From: Rothia halotolerans
GTDB lineage: Bacteria > Actinomycetota > Actinomycetes > Actinomycetales > Micrococcaceae
NCBI RefSeq assembly: GCF_004136635.1
Contig: NZ_NOIU01000001.1
Coordinates: forward strand, 434,001-498,000
DNA: 64,000 nt
Direction: 5' to 3'
This document shows positions 26,874 through 34,667 of this stretch, one piece after another. The notes below the pieces were generated by a model that was given only the letters and a program-made list of their open reading frames with translations, was not told where the DNA came from and did not search any database. Position numbers and translations under genes: made by a program. Every line of letters begins with the position of its first letter. Within the stretch, counting starts at the first letter, position 1.

Positions 26874-27434
26874 TCAGGCGTTCCTCGCCCCGGGCTGGCG
26901 CTGCGGTGCGACGAAGGCCCGCAGCACGGCGTCGGCCTGGTCCAGCGCCGCCCAGGGCCTGTCCGTGGTGAGCACCGCGAAGCCCCCGGCGGGGAAGCCG
27001 GAGGAGGCGTCCATGACGGCGTCGTAGTCGGAGTCCCGGGAGGCGAGCCGCATGGAGACCTCCTGGACCGCCGGGTAGTGGGCGATGACCATCAGGGCGC
27101 GCACGGTCTCCGGGACGCGGGCGATGGCGCGCATCAGCTCCCGGGGCGGCGCGTTGTAGAGGCGCTCCTCCAGGCTGGCCGTGGGGGCCTTCTCCCCGAG
27201 CGCGTCGCAGACCCAGGTGCAGGTCTGGCGGGTGCGCAGGGCGGCGGAGCAGACGATCATCTCCGGGGCCGCGCCGATCTCGAGCAGGCGGCGGCCGGCG
27301 TCGGGCGCCTGGGCGTGGCCGCGCTCGGTGAGGGGACGGTCGAAGTCGCTCACGCCCCACGGGGCGTCCGCCTCCGCGTGGCGCATGATCACGAGGGTCT
27401 TGTCCTGCGAGCGCGGGTCGATCAAGGGGCTCAT
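26874..27434 (-). CDS. SixA-like histidine phosphatase
   Basis: 186-residue phosphohistidine phosphatase-like protein. The catalytic VIMRHAEAD (the R-H-A form of the RHG motif) near residue 15 and the second histidine in IAHYPAVQEV define the histidine phosphatase superfamily, SixA branch. It may dephosphorylate a phosphohistidine protein; targets are unknown. TAAGCT stands 6 nt before the ATG and there is no ribosome site, so the message is probably leaderless. Confidence 0.85.
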   Translation of the reverse strand: MSPLIDPRSQDKTLVIMRHAEADAPWGVSDFDRPLTERGHAQAPDAGRRLLEIGAAPEMIVCSAALRTRQTCTWVCDALGEKAPTASLEERLYNAPPRELMRAIARVPETVRALMVIAHYPAVQEVSMRLASRDSDYDAVMDASSGFPAGGFAVLTTDRPWAALDQADAVLRAFVAPQRQPGARNA

Positions 27435-27440
27435 GACCCC

Positions 27441-27446
27441 AGCTTA
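27441..27446 (-). promoter_or_regulatory. -10 box, leaderless promoter of sixA-like gene
   Basis: TAAGCT on the minus strand, 6 nt before the ATG at 27434. Confidence 0.55.
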
Positions 27447-27507
27447 CGGAATCCCAGCGCCGGGGGCCCGGAGGCCCCCGCACGGAGGCCGGGTCAGCGG
27501 CCTCGGA

Positions 27508-28299
27508 TCAGATGGAGTACTCGGGGGCGGCCCAGATGACGACCTCGGGGTGCTCGTAGAAGCGGTACCCCTGGCCGCGCACCGTGCGGACGGTGTTGGA
27601 CAGGCGCCCGAGCTTGGAGCGCAGCCGGCGGATGTGGACGTCGATGGTCCGCTCGTTGGGGGTCTCCTCCGCGTCGCGCCAGAGCGAGTCGAGCAGCTCC
27701 TCGCGGCCGACCGTGCGGGCGGCGTTCTCCACCAGGTAGTTCAGCAGCTCGAACTCCTTGTAGGTGAGGTTGAGGACCTCGCCGTCCAGGAAGACCTCGC
27801 GGCGGGAGAGGTCGATGAGCACGCCGGCCGGCTGCGAGGGCTTGGACTCGGCGGCCTGCGGGACGGCCGCGGTGTCCGGCACGCTCCGGGGCGCGGTCGG
27901 GTCCCCCAGGGCATCGCGGACGACGTCGAGGTCGCTCCCCTCGGCACCCGCCGGGGCGATGGCCACGGCGGCATAGGAGTCCGCCTGGGGCGCCAGGGAC
28001 TGCGCGTAGGCCCGGATGTCCTGGACCAGGCGGACCAGGGAGGTGCCGTTCTGCGCGGCGACGTCCTCGTTGATCCCCACGTAGAGCACGAAGCCGCGGG
28101 CCTCGTTCTCGGCGGCCACGGGCCGCAGCTGCGCCTGCGGCTCCTCCGAGGAGACGACCGGGGTCATGGCCCGCAGCGAGCGGTAGCTGGTGGGCTCCCC
28201 CACCGTCCCCCGCCCGGTCGTGGCGGCAGAGCGCATTCCGCGCGCGGCCGTGCTCCGGTTCCGCTGGGAGATGTGCACGTATCCAGGTGCGCCTGACAT
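27508..28299 (-). CDS. Winged-helix transcriptional regulator (OmpR/PhoB DNA-binding domain, no receiver)
   Basis: 263-residue regulator. The C-terminal 100 residues are an OmpR/PhoB winged helix: LTYKEFELLNYLVENA, ERTIDVHIRRLRSKLG and VRTVRGQGYRF are textbook. The N-terminal half is not a phospho-receiver: no DD...D...K set, instead a domain with FVLYVGINEDVAAQNGTSLVRLVQDI. So it probably senses something other than a histidine kinase. Start at 28299 was chosen by family extent; the ribosome site is weak and longer in-frame starts exist. It is preceded by a 700-bp AT-richer gap. Confidence 0.8.
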   Translation of the reverse strand: MSGAPGYVHISQRNRSTAARGMRSAATTGRGTVGEPTSYRSLRAMTPVVSSEEPQAQLRPVAAENEARGFVLYVGINEDVAAQNGTSLVRLVQDIRAYAQSLAPQADSYAAVAIAPAGAEGSDLDVVRDALGDPTAPRSVPDTAAVPQAAESKPSQPAGVLIDLSRREVFLDGEVLNLTYKEFELLNYLVENAARTVGREELLDSLWRDAEETPNERTIDVHIRRLRSKLGRLSNTVRTVRGQGYRFYEHPEVVIWAAPEYSI

Positions 28300-28525
28300 C
28301 GGGTCCCCGTCTCTTGTTTCGACTCGCGGTGAGGACCGTGATCCTGCACCCATATTCCAAGTTCCCCCGCCCCTCGAACGGCGTCGGGAGAACGGGCGGC
28401 GCGTCGACGCGACGAGTGAAAGCATTCCAAGGCGAACGCACCGCTTTCACTCAATGGTGACGGGTCAGACTCATAGCTGCAAGTAACAATCGCTCGTGCG
28501 TTCCACATCGTGAGACGAAGCCCCG

Positions 28526-28531
28526 AATATA
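28526..28531 (-). promoter_or_regulatory. Possible -10 box of the winged-helix regulator
   Basis: TATATT on the minus strand; no clear -35. Start would be about 220 nt upstream of the coding start. Confidence 0.3.
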
Positions 28532-28813
28532 CAGCCGGGTCCACCTTCCCGGTCTTCGTGAAGAATCAGACCAAAGTTGCTAGACAGCCCCCAAACGACG
28601 GGGTCAATACGTGCACGAAGGAGCGAGGGAGGGAGTGGTAGAACTGAGAGCAGAAAAACTTCCTAAAGTCAAATTAAATCACTGGTCATCTCCAGCTCGA
28701 CAGGGTGCCGGCATCTGCGTGATCGAAGGATCGCCGCCCTGGCACCGGAGGCCCGGAGGGCGAGTTGAATCGTCACACTTCGACATAAAAACGGACGCCG
28801 CCCGTTCGAAATG

Positions 28814-28841
28814 AAAAATCCGGCAGAACAGCTCCCGCCGG
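28814..28841 (-). terminator. Terminator-like hairpin 3' of upp
   Basis: On the minus strand CCGGC...GCCGG with G-T pairs (28820-28841) is followed by ATTTTTC. It would end transcription coming from upp, about 160 bases past its stop. Confidence 0.5.
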
Positions 28842-28969
28842 GGAATATGCATCATCGGGGAGATCCCGTTCGCCCACCGAACATCACCCCCGGCGTCGCG
28901 CTCGGACGAGGGGGAACACGGCTCGGAAACCCACCCGGCGGAGTTGAGGAGGAAGGTGAATGAATAACT

Positions 28970-28985
28970 TGTGATTTAAATCACT
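28970..28985. promoter_or_regulatory. CRP/GlxR-type palindrome
   Basis: TGTGATTTAAATCACT contains the perfect 14-bp palindrome GTGATTTAAATCAC and matches the CRP/GlxR consensus TGTGA-N6-TCACA at all but the last base. It lies 16 bases beyond the upp stop. Confidence 0.5.
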
Positions 28986-29000
28986 TATAGGAGGGGGACC

Positions 29001-29639
29001 CTACTGCGCGACCCCGTAGAGGCGATCCCCCGCGTCGCCGAGGCCCGGGACGATGTAGGCCTTCTCGTTCAGCCGCTCATCCCGGGCGGCGAGGAACAGG
29101 TCCACGTTGTCCAGGCCCTGGACGCCGCGCTGCAGGGCCTCGATCCCCTCCGGCGCGGCCAGGATGCAGATGCAGGTGATGTGGTCGGCCCCGCGGGCCC
29201 TCAGGAACTTGATCGACTCGATCAGGGTGCCGCCGGTCGCCAGCATCGGGTCGAGCACGTACACCTGGCGGCCGGTGAGGTCCTCCGGGAGGCGCTCGGC
29301 GTAGGTCACGATGTCGAGGGTCTCCTCGTTGCGCGCCATGCCCAGGAAGCCGACCTCCGCGGTGGGGACCAACCGAGTCATCCCCTCCAGCATGCCGAGG
29401 CCCGCGCGGAGGATGGGGACCACGAGCGGACCGGGGCTGGCGATCGCGGAGCCCACGGTCTCCGCCACCGGGGTCCGGACCGTCCGGGGCTCCACCCGGA
29501 TGTTCCGGGTCGCCTCGTAGGCCAGGAGGGTCACCAGCTCGTCGACCAGCTGACGGAACTGCGGGGACGCGGTCTCCCGATCCCGCAGGACGGTGATCTT
29601 GTGGTCGACGAGGGGGTGCTCCAGAATCTTCACGCGCAT
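29001..29639 (-). CDS. upp: Uracil phosphoribosyltransferase
   Basis: 212-residue salvage enzyme making UMP from uracil and PRPP. The PRPP loop [13 protein letters not shown] and the uracil-binding [15 protein letters not shown] are intact, and length is normal (208 in E. coli). The start ATG at 29639 has TAGTTT 7 nt upstream and no ribosome site, pointing to a leaderless message. It is divergent from tadA with only 63 bases between. Confidence 0.95.
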   Translation of the reverse strand: MRVKILEHPLVDHKITVLRDRETASPQFRQLVDELVTLLAYEATRNIRVEPRTVRTPVAETVGSAIASPGPLVVPILRAGLGMLEGMTRLVPTAEVGFLGMARNEETLDIVTYAERLPEDLTGRQVYVLDPMLATGGTLIESIKFLRARGADHITCICILAAPEGIEALQRGVQGLDNVDLFLAARDERLNEKAYIVPGLGDAGDRLYGVAQ

Positions 29640-29646
29640 GCCTCTC

Positions 29647-29652
29647 AAACTA
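29647..29652 (-). promoter_or_regulatory. -10 box, leaderless promoter of upp
   Basis: TAGTTT on the minus strand, 7 nt before the upp ATG. Confidence 0.5.
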
Positions 29653-29702
29653 CCACCGCGCCGCGGGGCGGACCCGGCCTCCACGGAGGCCAGAATGGAG
29701 GG

Positions 29703-30170
29703 ATGGACCACCTCGACCCCCGGCACCACACCTGGATGGGCCTCGCCCTGGAGGAGGCCCGCCGGACCCGCAGCAGCGGGGACGTGCCGATCGGCGCCGT
29801 CGTCGTGGGACCCGACGGCGCGGTGCTCGGCAGGGGCCGCAATCGCCGCGAGGCCGACGCGGACCCCACCGGCCACGCCGAGATCCTCGCGATCCGCGAG
29901 GCCGCCCGCCGCCTGGGCCGCTGGCGCCTCGACGACTGCACGCTGGTGGTCACCCTGGAGCCCTGCGCCATGTGCGCCGGCGCCGCCGTCCTCGCCCGCA
30001 TCCCCCGCCTGGTGATGGGCGCGTGGGACGAGAAGGCGGGTGCCGCGGGCTCGGTGCTCGACGTCGTGCGCGAGCGGCGGCTCAACCACTGGATCGAGGT
30101 CTTCCCCGAGGTCCGCGAGCGGGAGTGCGCCGAGCTGTTGCTCGACTTCTTCCGGTCCCGCCGCGGGTGA
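29703..30170 (+). CDS. tadA: tRNA adenosine(34) deaminase TadA
   Basis: 155-residue zinc deaminase that converts A34 of tRNA-Arg(ACG) to inosine. The zinc and catalytic motif TGHAEILAI (HAE) and [14 protein letters not shown] (PCxxC) are complete. Start ATG at 29703 is 6 nt after a CAGAAT box, with GGAGGG in between; this leaves both leaderless and Shine-Dalgarno starts possible. Normal length. The upp/tadA divergent pair is common in actinomycetes. Confidence 0.93.
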   Translation: MDHLDPRHHTWMGLALEEARRTRSSGDVPIGAVVVGPDGAVLGRGRNRREADADPTGHAEILAIREAARRLGRWRLDDCTLVVTLEPCAMCAGAAVLARIPRLVMGAWDEKAGAAGSVLDVVRERRLNHWIEVFPEVRERECAELLLDFFRSRRG

Positions 30171-30213
30171 GCCGGGACGCTCCTGACGGGTGCATCACAT
30201 CGCCACGTTGTTC

Positions 30214-30242
30214 TTGAACTGACTGGTCAGTCTAATTACGCT
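30214..30242 (+). promoter_or_regulatory. Promoter and TetR-type operator of the YhgE operon
   Basis: TTGAAC (30214-30219), 17-bp spacer, TACGCT (30237-30242). Across the -35 and spacer lies ACTGAC-TG-GTCAGT (30218-30231), a palindrome typical of TetR-family sites. The TetR gene ending this operon probably binds here and represses its own operon. Confidence 0.7.
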
Positions 30243-30297
30243 GGTCTCCGGACCGCACCGGTCCGCTCCCTCCCCTCATCGCCGTCAGGAGTCGACC

Positions 30298-31098
30298 GTG
30301 CTCGTCGCCGAGAACGTCCGGGCCGCCGGACGCCACACGCCCCTCGTGCCCCCCACGTCGCTGCGCGCCGCCCGCGGCGAGCTGCTGCTCGTGCGCGCGG
30401 CCAGCCCCCTGACCCGCACGGGCCTCGCCCTGATGCTCGCCGGCCGGATGAAGCCCGGCGAGGGCGCGATCAGCTGGGACGGGGACGGCTCCCGCCGGTC
30501 GCTGCGCCGCCGCTCCGCCGTCGTCGACTCCCCCGGCGTCAACGCCATGGAGCCCCACATGCGCGTCCGCGACTACGCCTCCGAGATGCTCTCCTACCTC
30601 CGGCCCTCGCCGCTGCGCGGGACCGGGATCGGGCCCTGGCTCTCCGAGCACGGCCTCGAGGACCTGGACGACCTCTGGGACGAGGAGCTCACCGGCGAGC
30701 AGCGCCTGCGCCTGGCCTGCGCCCTGGCGCAGGCCGACGACACCGCCGAGCTGCTGGTCTTCGACACCCCCTCCCGGCACGGTGAGGGCTCCGAGACGCC
30801 GGACGCGTGGCTCGGACGCCTCCTGGAGCTGGCGGAGGCCGAGGAGCGGCCGCGCGCCGTCGTCGCCACCGTCCCCGGCATCCCCGCGGACTGGGCCGGC
30901 CCGGCCGTGGAGGTGGGCTCCGCCCCGCCGCCGGACGCCGAACCGGGTCCCGAGGAGGACGAGGCCGGGGCCGCATTCTCTGAACCCGAAGCGGCCGACT
31001 CCGCGGGCCCCGGCTCCGCCGACGCCGGCGCCGCGACCGCCCCCGCGGACCCCGCCTCGCCGCGGCACGCCGCATCCCGCATCGACAACCCGTCCTGA
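30298..31098 (+). CDS. Degenerate ABC-type ATPase-like protein
   Basis: 266 residues that line up with an ABC ATPase without its key residues. Where Walker A (GxxGxGKST) should stand the sequence reads RAASPLTRTGLALML, so the nucleotide-binding lysine is missing. A signature-like ELTGEQRLRLACAL and Walker-B-like ELLVFDTPS follow at the right spacing. The C-terminal 60 residues are Ala/Pro/Glu low complexity. GTG start at 30298 has AGGAG upstream. Its position between a TetR-controlled promoter and the YhgE gene suggests a structural partner that no longer hydrolyses ATP; function unproven. Confidence 0.7.
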   Translation: MLVAENVRAAGRHTPLVPPTSLRAARGELLLVRAASPLTRTGLALMLAGRMKPGEGAISWDGDGSRRSLRRRSAVVDSPGVNAMEPHMRVRDYASEMLSYLRPSPLRGTGIGPWLSEHGLEDLDDLWDEELTGEQRLRLACALAQADDTAELLVFDTPSRHGEGSETPDAWLGRLLELAEAEERPRAVVATVPGIPADWAGPAVEVGSAPPPDAEPGPEEDEAGAAFSEPEAADSAGPGSADAGAATAPADPASPRHAASRIDNPS

Positions 31099-31129
31099 CG
31101 GCCCCCGAACCCGAGACAAGGAGAGGATC

Positions 31130-33592
31130 ATGACGTCCCTGAGGGTCGCCCTGACAGAGCTCAAGCGCTTCTCCCCAGGAGTGCTCCCCAAACTGGTGAT
31201 GATCGCCCTGATCTGCATCCCACTGCTCTACGGCGGCATGTACCTGTACTCCAACTGGGATCCGTACGGCAAGGTCGACCACGTCAGCGGCGCCCTGGTC
31301 ATGGAGGATACGGGCGCGACGACGAGCGACGGCGAGCAGGTCAACACCGGCGAGGAGGTCGCGGACGACCTCCGCTCCTCCGCCGACTTCGACTGGCACG
31401 ACGTGACCAGCCGGGACGACGCCGTCCAGGAGGTCTCCTCGGGCGACATCGACTTCGCGCTGGTGATCCCGGACGACTTCTCGGAGAGGCTGCTCTCCAC
31501 CTCCCGCTTCGCCCCGGCCGAGGACGGCACCCCGGGCGAGGTCGACCCCGAGCAGGCCGGCCTGGAGGTCATCACCAACGACGCCAACAACTACCTGCTG
31601 ACCAACATCGTCAAGCAGGCCGGCGGCACCGTCCGCGACTCGGTGGCCCGGCAGGTCGGCGACGAGACGGCCGGCACCATGCTGGCGAACCTCACCACCA
31701 TCCACGGCCAGCTCTCCGACGCCACCGACGGCTCCCAGCAGGTGACCGACGGCGCGGTGAGCCTCTCCGACGCCGTCGACCAGCTCAAGGACGGCACCTC
31801 CTCCCTGGCCTCCGGCGCGACCCAGCTCAACGACGGCGCCCTGGCCCTGCTCGACGGGCAGAACCAGCTGGTGGACGGCAATCGTGCCGCGCTCGACGGC
31901 GCCCGGCAGCTGGACGACGGCGCCCACCAGCTCTCCGACGGGGCCTCGACCCTTGCCGGCGGCACCTCGACCCTCTCCCAGGGCGCGGGCGAGCTGCACG
32001 GCGGCACCGGGGAGCTCTCCTCCGGGGCCTCGCAGCTGGCCGAGGGGACGTCGTCGCTCTCCGACGGCGCCGGGCAGCTCTCCGACGGCGCGACGGCCCT
32101 GAACGGCGCCATCGAGCAGTCGGGCCTCTCCTCGCTCTCCGGCGACCTGAACGCCGTGTGCGCCGACCTCTCGCAGGCCAACGACGCCGCCCCCTCCGGC
32201 CGACTGGGCGCCGACGCCTCCCAGGCCGTGCTCTCCGAGGTGGACGGCGTCGCCGCCCAGCGGGTCCAGGGTCTGGTCAGCGACGGCACGCTCACCCAGG
32301 AGCAGGCCGACTCGCTGGTCAAGAGCCTCTCCGACGAGGACGCCCGCTCGCGCATCACCGATGCGGCGACCCGGGGCCTGGACCAGGTCGAGCAGACCCC
32401 GCTCGGCTCGGGCCTGCAGCAGTTCCGCGACTCGGGCTGCGCGAGCGACGGCACCTCCAGGATCGCTTCCCAGATCGACGAGCTCAGCGGCGCCGTCTCC
32501 CAGCTGGGCAGCGGGGCCTCCGACCTGGCCCAGGGCGCCCGCGACGCCGACTCCGCCGCTCAGCAGCTCGCCACCGGGGCGGGGACGCTGGACGAGAAGA
32601 CCGGCGAGCTCGCCGACGGCGCGCAGCAGGTCGACCAGGGCGCCCAGGACCTCTCCTCCGGCGCCTCCGAGCTGTCCGAGAACACCGGCTCGCTGGTCTC
32701 CGGCGCGCAGCAGCTGCTCGACGGCCAGGAGGACGCCCGCGACGGCGCCCAGCAGCTGGCCGACGGCACCGGCCAGGCCGTGGACGGCTCCGCCCAGCTG
32801 GACGAGGGCGCCGGGCAGCTGCAGGGCGGCTCCGGCGACCTGCGCTCGGGCTCCCAGCAGCTGACCGACGAGCTGCGCGACGGCGTGGGCCAGGTCCCCG
32901 ACCTGAGCTCCTCGGACCAGGACTCGCTCTCCTCGGTGATGTCCGATCCGGTCTCCGACGAGCACGACTCCCTGGCCGGCGCGGGCAGCTACGGCGAGGG
33001 CATGGGTCCGTTCTTCATGGTCCTCGCCCTGTGGATCGGCCTGCTGATGGCCGGGCAGTTCCTGCGGGCCGGCAACAGCCGGGCGCTGGCCTCCAACGCC
33101 TCGAGCCTGCGCATCGCCCTCGGCGCGTGGACGCCGTTCGCGCTGGTCGGCGTCGCCCAGGGGGTGCTGCTGTTCGCCGTGGTCAAGTTCGCCCTCGGGT
33201 TCGACATGGCGCACCCGTGGCTGGCCTTCTGGTTCTTCCTCTTCACATCCGTCGTCTTCAGCGCCATCTGCCAGGGGCTCATCGCTCTGCTGGAGGCGCC
33301 CGGTAAGCTCGTGGTACTGATCCTGCTGGTCCTGCAGCTGGTGACGGCCGGAGGGATGATGCCCTATCAGACGCTGCCCGCCCCGCTCGAGTGGATGCAC
33401 CACGCGCTGCCGATGTCGCACGCGCTCACCGGGCTCCGGCGCCTGATCTACGGGATCGACACGGCCGCGGTCTGGCCGACCGTGGCGCTGCTGGCCGGCT
33501 TCCTCGTGCTGGGCCTGCTGCTCGGCTTCCTGGGCGCGGTGAAGGACCGCACCTGGACCCTCAAGAAGCTCAACCCGGAGGTGGAACTGTAG
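31130..33592 (+). CDS. YhgE/Pip family membrane protein
   Basis: 820-residue membrane protein. One N-terminal membrane segment is followed by an extracytoplasmic region that contains dozens of repeats of the form L-x-D-G-x-x-x-L-x-x-G, a long helical rod typical of YhgE/Pip and phage-infection-protein families. The C-terminal 200 residues hold about five to six membrane spans of the ABC-2 type permease fold. Members act in export, type VII secretion-like systems or phage adsorption. GGAGAGG precedes the ATG. It is the main product of this operon, between the ATPase-like gene and tetR. Confidence 0.88.
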   Translation: MTSLRVALTELKRFSPGVLPKLVMIALICIPLLYGGMYLYSNWDPYGKVDHVSGALVMEDTGATTSDGEQVNTGEEVADDLRSSADFDWHDVTSRDDAVQEVSSGDIDFALVIPDDFSERLLSTSRFAPAEDGTPGEVDPEQAGLEVITNDANNYLLTNIVKQAGGTVRDSVARQVGDETAGTMLANLTTIHGQLSDATDGSQQVTDGAVSLSDAVDQLKDGTSSLASGATQLNDGALALLDGQNQLVDGNRAALDGARQLDDGAHQLSDGASTLAGGTSTLSQGAGELHGGTGELSSGASQLAEGTSSLSDGAGQLSDGATALNGAIEQSGLSSLSGDLNAVCADLSQANDAAPSGRLGADASQAVLSEVDGVAAQRVQGLVSDGTLTQEQADSLVKSLSDEDARSRITDAATRGLDQVEQTPLGSGLQQFRDSGCASDGTSRIASQIDELSGAVSQLGSGASDLAQGARDADSAAQQLATGAGTLDEKTGELADGAQQVDQGAQDLSSGASELSENTGSLVSGAQQLLDGQEDARDGAQQLADGTGQAVDGSAQLDEGAGQLQGGSGDLRSGSQQLTDELRDGVGQVPDLSSSDQDSLSSVMSDPVSDEHDSLAGAGSYGEGMGPFFMVLALWIGLLMAGQFLRAGNSRALASNASSLRIALGAWTPFALVGVAQGVLLFAVVKFALGFDMAHPWLAFWFFLFTSVVFSAICQGLIALLEAPGKLVVLILLVLQLVTAGGMMPYQTLPAPLEWMHHALPMSHALTGLRRLIYGIDTAAVWPTVALLAGFLVLGLLLGFLGAVKDRTWTLKKLNPEVEL

Positions 33593-34261
33593 ATGATGGC
33601 CGACCCGGCGCCGAGGCGGCGTCCCGCCCGCTCCTCCCGGACCCAGCTGAAGCTCTTCGAGGCCGCGATGGTCATCATGAGCGAGAAGGGGCCGACCGCC
33701 ACCACCGTGGACGAGGTCGCCGCGCGGGCGGGCGTGTCCAAGGGGACGGTCTACTACAACTTCGGCTCCAAGAGGTCGATGGTCGAGGGGCTGCTGAGCT
33801 ACGGCGTCCAGCTGGTCCTGGAGCACATCGAGGAGGCCGGGGAGGGGATCGAGGACCCGCGGGAGCGGCTGCTGCGCGGCACGATCGCGGCCCTGCGCTT
33901 CCTGGACGGGAACCCGGGGTTCGCGCGGCTCGTCGTCGCCGAGATCTGGCGGCCGGGGGATCCGGACAGCTCCTCCGACGCGCTGGTGCGGCAGCGCGCC
34001 GTGGTGATCGAGCGGATCACGGCCATGGTGGAGGAGCTGGGCGAGTACTACGCGGTGGCTCCGCACCCGGACGGCCGCTCGATCGCCGTCGGCATCTTCG
34101 GGACGACGTTCATGCTGGCCATGGACCGGGAGATGCTGCGGAGCGAGCGCACCACCCAGCAGGCCGCCCGGACCGTGATGACCCTGGTGGACGGGTACAT
34201 CCTGGGACCGCGGGCGGAGGGGCGGGGCATCGCGCCGGATCCCGGGGGCGCGCCGGGCTGA
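33593..34261 (+). CDS. TetR/AcrR family transcriptional repressor
   Basis: 222-residue repressor. The N-terminal helix-turn-helix is clear: TTVDEVAARAGVSKGTVYYNFGSKRSM. The C-terminal ligand domain is unrecognised. The ATG immediately follows the YhgE stop, with GGAGG inside the 3' end of that gene. It most likely controls its own operon through the palindrome at 30218-30231. Confidence 0.9.
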   Translation: MMADPAPRRRPARSSRTQLKLFEAAMVIMSEKGPTATTVDEVAARAGVSKGTVYYNFGSKRSMVEGLLSYGVQLVLEHIEEAGEGIEDPRERLLRGTIAALRFLDGNPGFARLVVAEIWRPGDPDSSSDALVRQRAVVIERITAMVEELGEYYAVAPHPDGRSIAVGIFGTTFMLAMDREMLRSERTTQQAARTVMTLVDGYILGPRAEGRGIAPDPGGAPG

Positions 34262-34340
34262 GGTGACGACGCCGGGCCGGTGCCTTCCTCACCGGCCGCG
34301 CGGCTCAGGCCCCCGCCCGGCTCCGACCGATCCGGGCCGG

Positions 34341-34382
34341 GTCCGGGTCCGGGTCCGGGTCCGGGTCCGGGTCCGGGTCCGG
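34341..34382. repeat. Hexanucleotide tandem repeat (GTCCGG)7
   Basis: Seven perfect copies of GTCCGG between tetR and a tRNA-Ser gene; a partial extra copy precedes. Such short arrays expand and contract by slippage. Confidence 0.9.
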
Positions 34383-34416
34383 GAGGAGGGTCACCCGGCC
34401 GCCGGGGACGCCCGAG

Positions 34417-34445
34417 TTGAGACGATCCGGCCGAGCCGGTAAAGT
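34417..34445 (+). promoter_or_regulatory. Promoter of tRNA-Ser(CGA)
   Basis: TTGAGA (34417-34422), 17-bp spacer, TAAAGT (34440-34445); the start point would be only a few bases before the tRNA 5' end. Confidence 0.7.
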
Positions 34446-34455
34446 ATCCAAAGTT

Positions 34456-34543
34456 GGTGACGTGTCCGAGCGGCCGAAGGTGCAACACTCGAAATGTTGT
34501 GTACGGTAACCCCGTACCGAGGGTTCAAATCCCTCCGTCACCG
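34456..34543 (+). tRNA. tRNA-Ser (anticodon CGA)
   Basis: 88-nt class II tRNA. Acceptor stem 34456-34462/34536-34542, anticodon arm CAACA-CTCGAAA-TGTTG with CGA at 34490-34492, long variable arm, discriminator G. CCA is not encoded. Confidence 0.96.
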
Positions 34544-34553
34544 CTCTTGAGAG

Positions 34554-34593
34554 AAGCCCCTTCCCCCGGGATCCCGGGTGGGAGGGGCTTTTT
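34554..34593 (+). terminator. Terminator after tRNA-Ser(CGA)
   Basis: Long imperfect stem AAGCCCC...GGGGCTT enclosing a 14-bp palindrome, with a TTTTT tail at 34589-34593. Confidence 0.88.
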
Positions 34594-34667
34594 GCTGTGC
34601 CGAGGCGCGGGGCCGCAGCCCCCCTCCTCCCCCCTGGGGCTGATGCCGGGGCTGCTCGTCCCGGGGG

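Larger units (their letters stand above)
28300..29000. other. 700-bp AT-richer intergenic region
   Basis: No convincing gene. Base composition drops clearly below the surroundings, with A/T runs such as the stretch at 28650-28680. It holds a possible -10 box TATATT (28526-28531, minus) for the winged-helix gene, which would give a leader of about 220 nt, a hairpin with T-run at 28814-28841, and a CRP/GlxR-type palindrome at 28970-28985. Confidence 0.6.

Noticed and set aside
28611-28814. 67-codon GTG-started reading frame in the AT-richer gap
   Set aside because: No ribosome site, atypical composition for this genome and no family resemblance; read as chance.
30689-34066. 1125-codon frame antisense to the YhgE operon
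   Set aside because: High-GC shadow frame; the plus-strand genes have clear domains and ribosome sites.
34341-34382. Repeat as a coding Asp-Pro repeat on the minus strand
   Set aside because: The frame has no plausible start and overlaps the tRNA.
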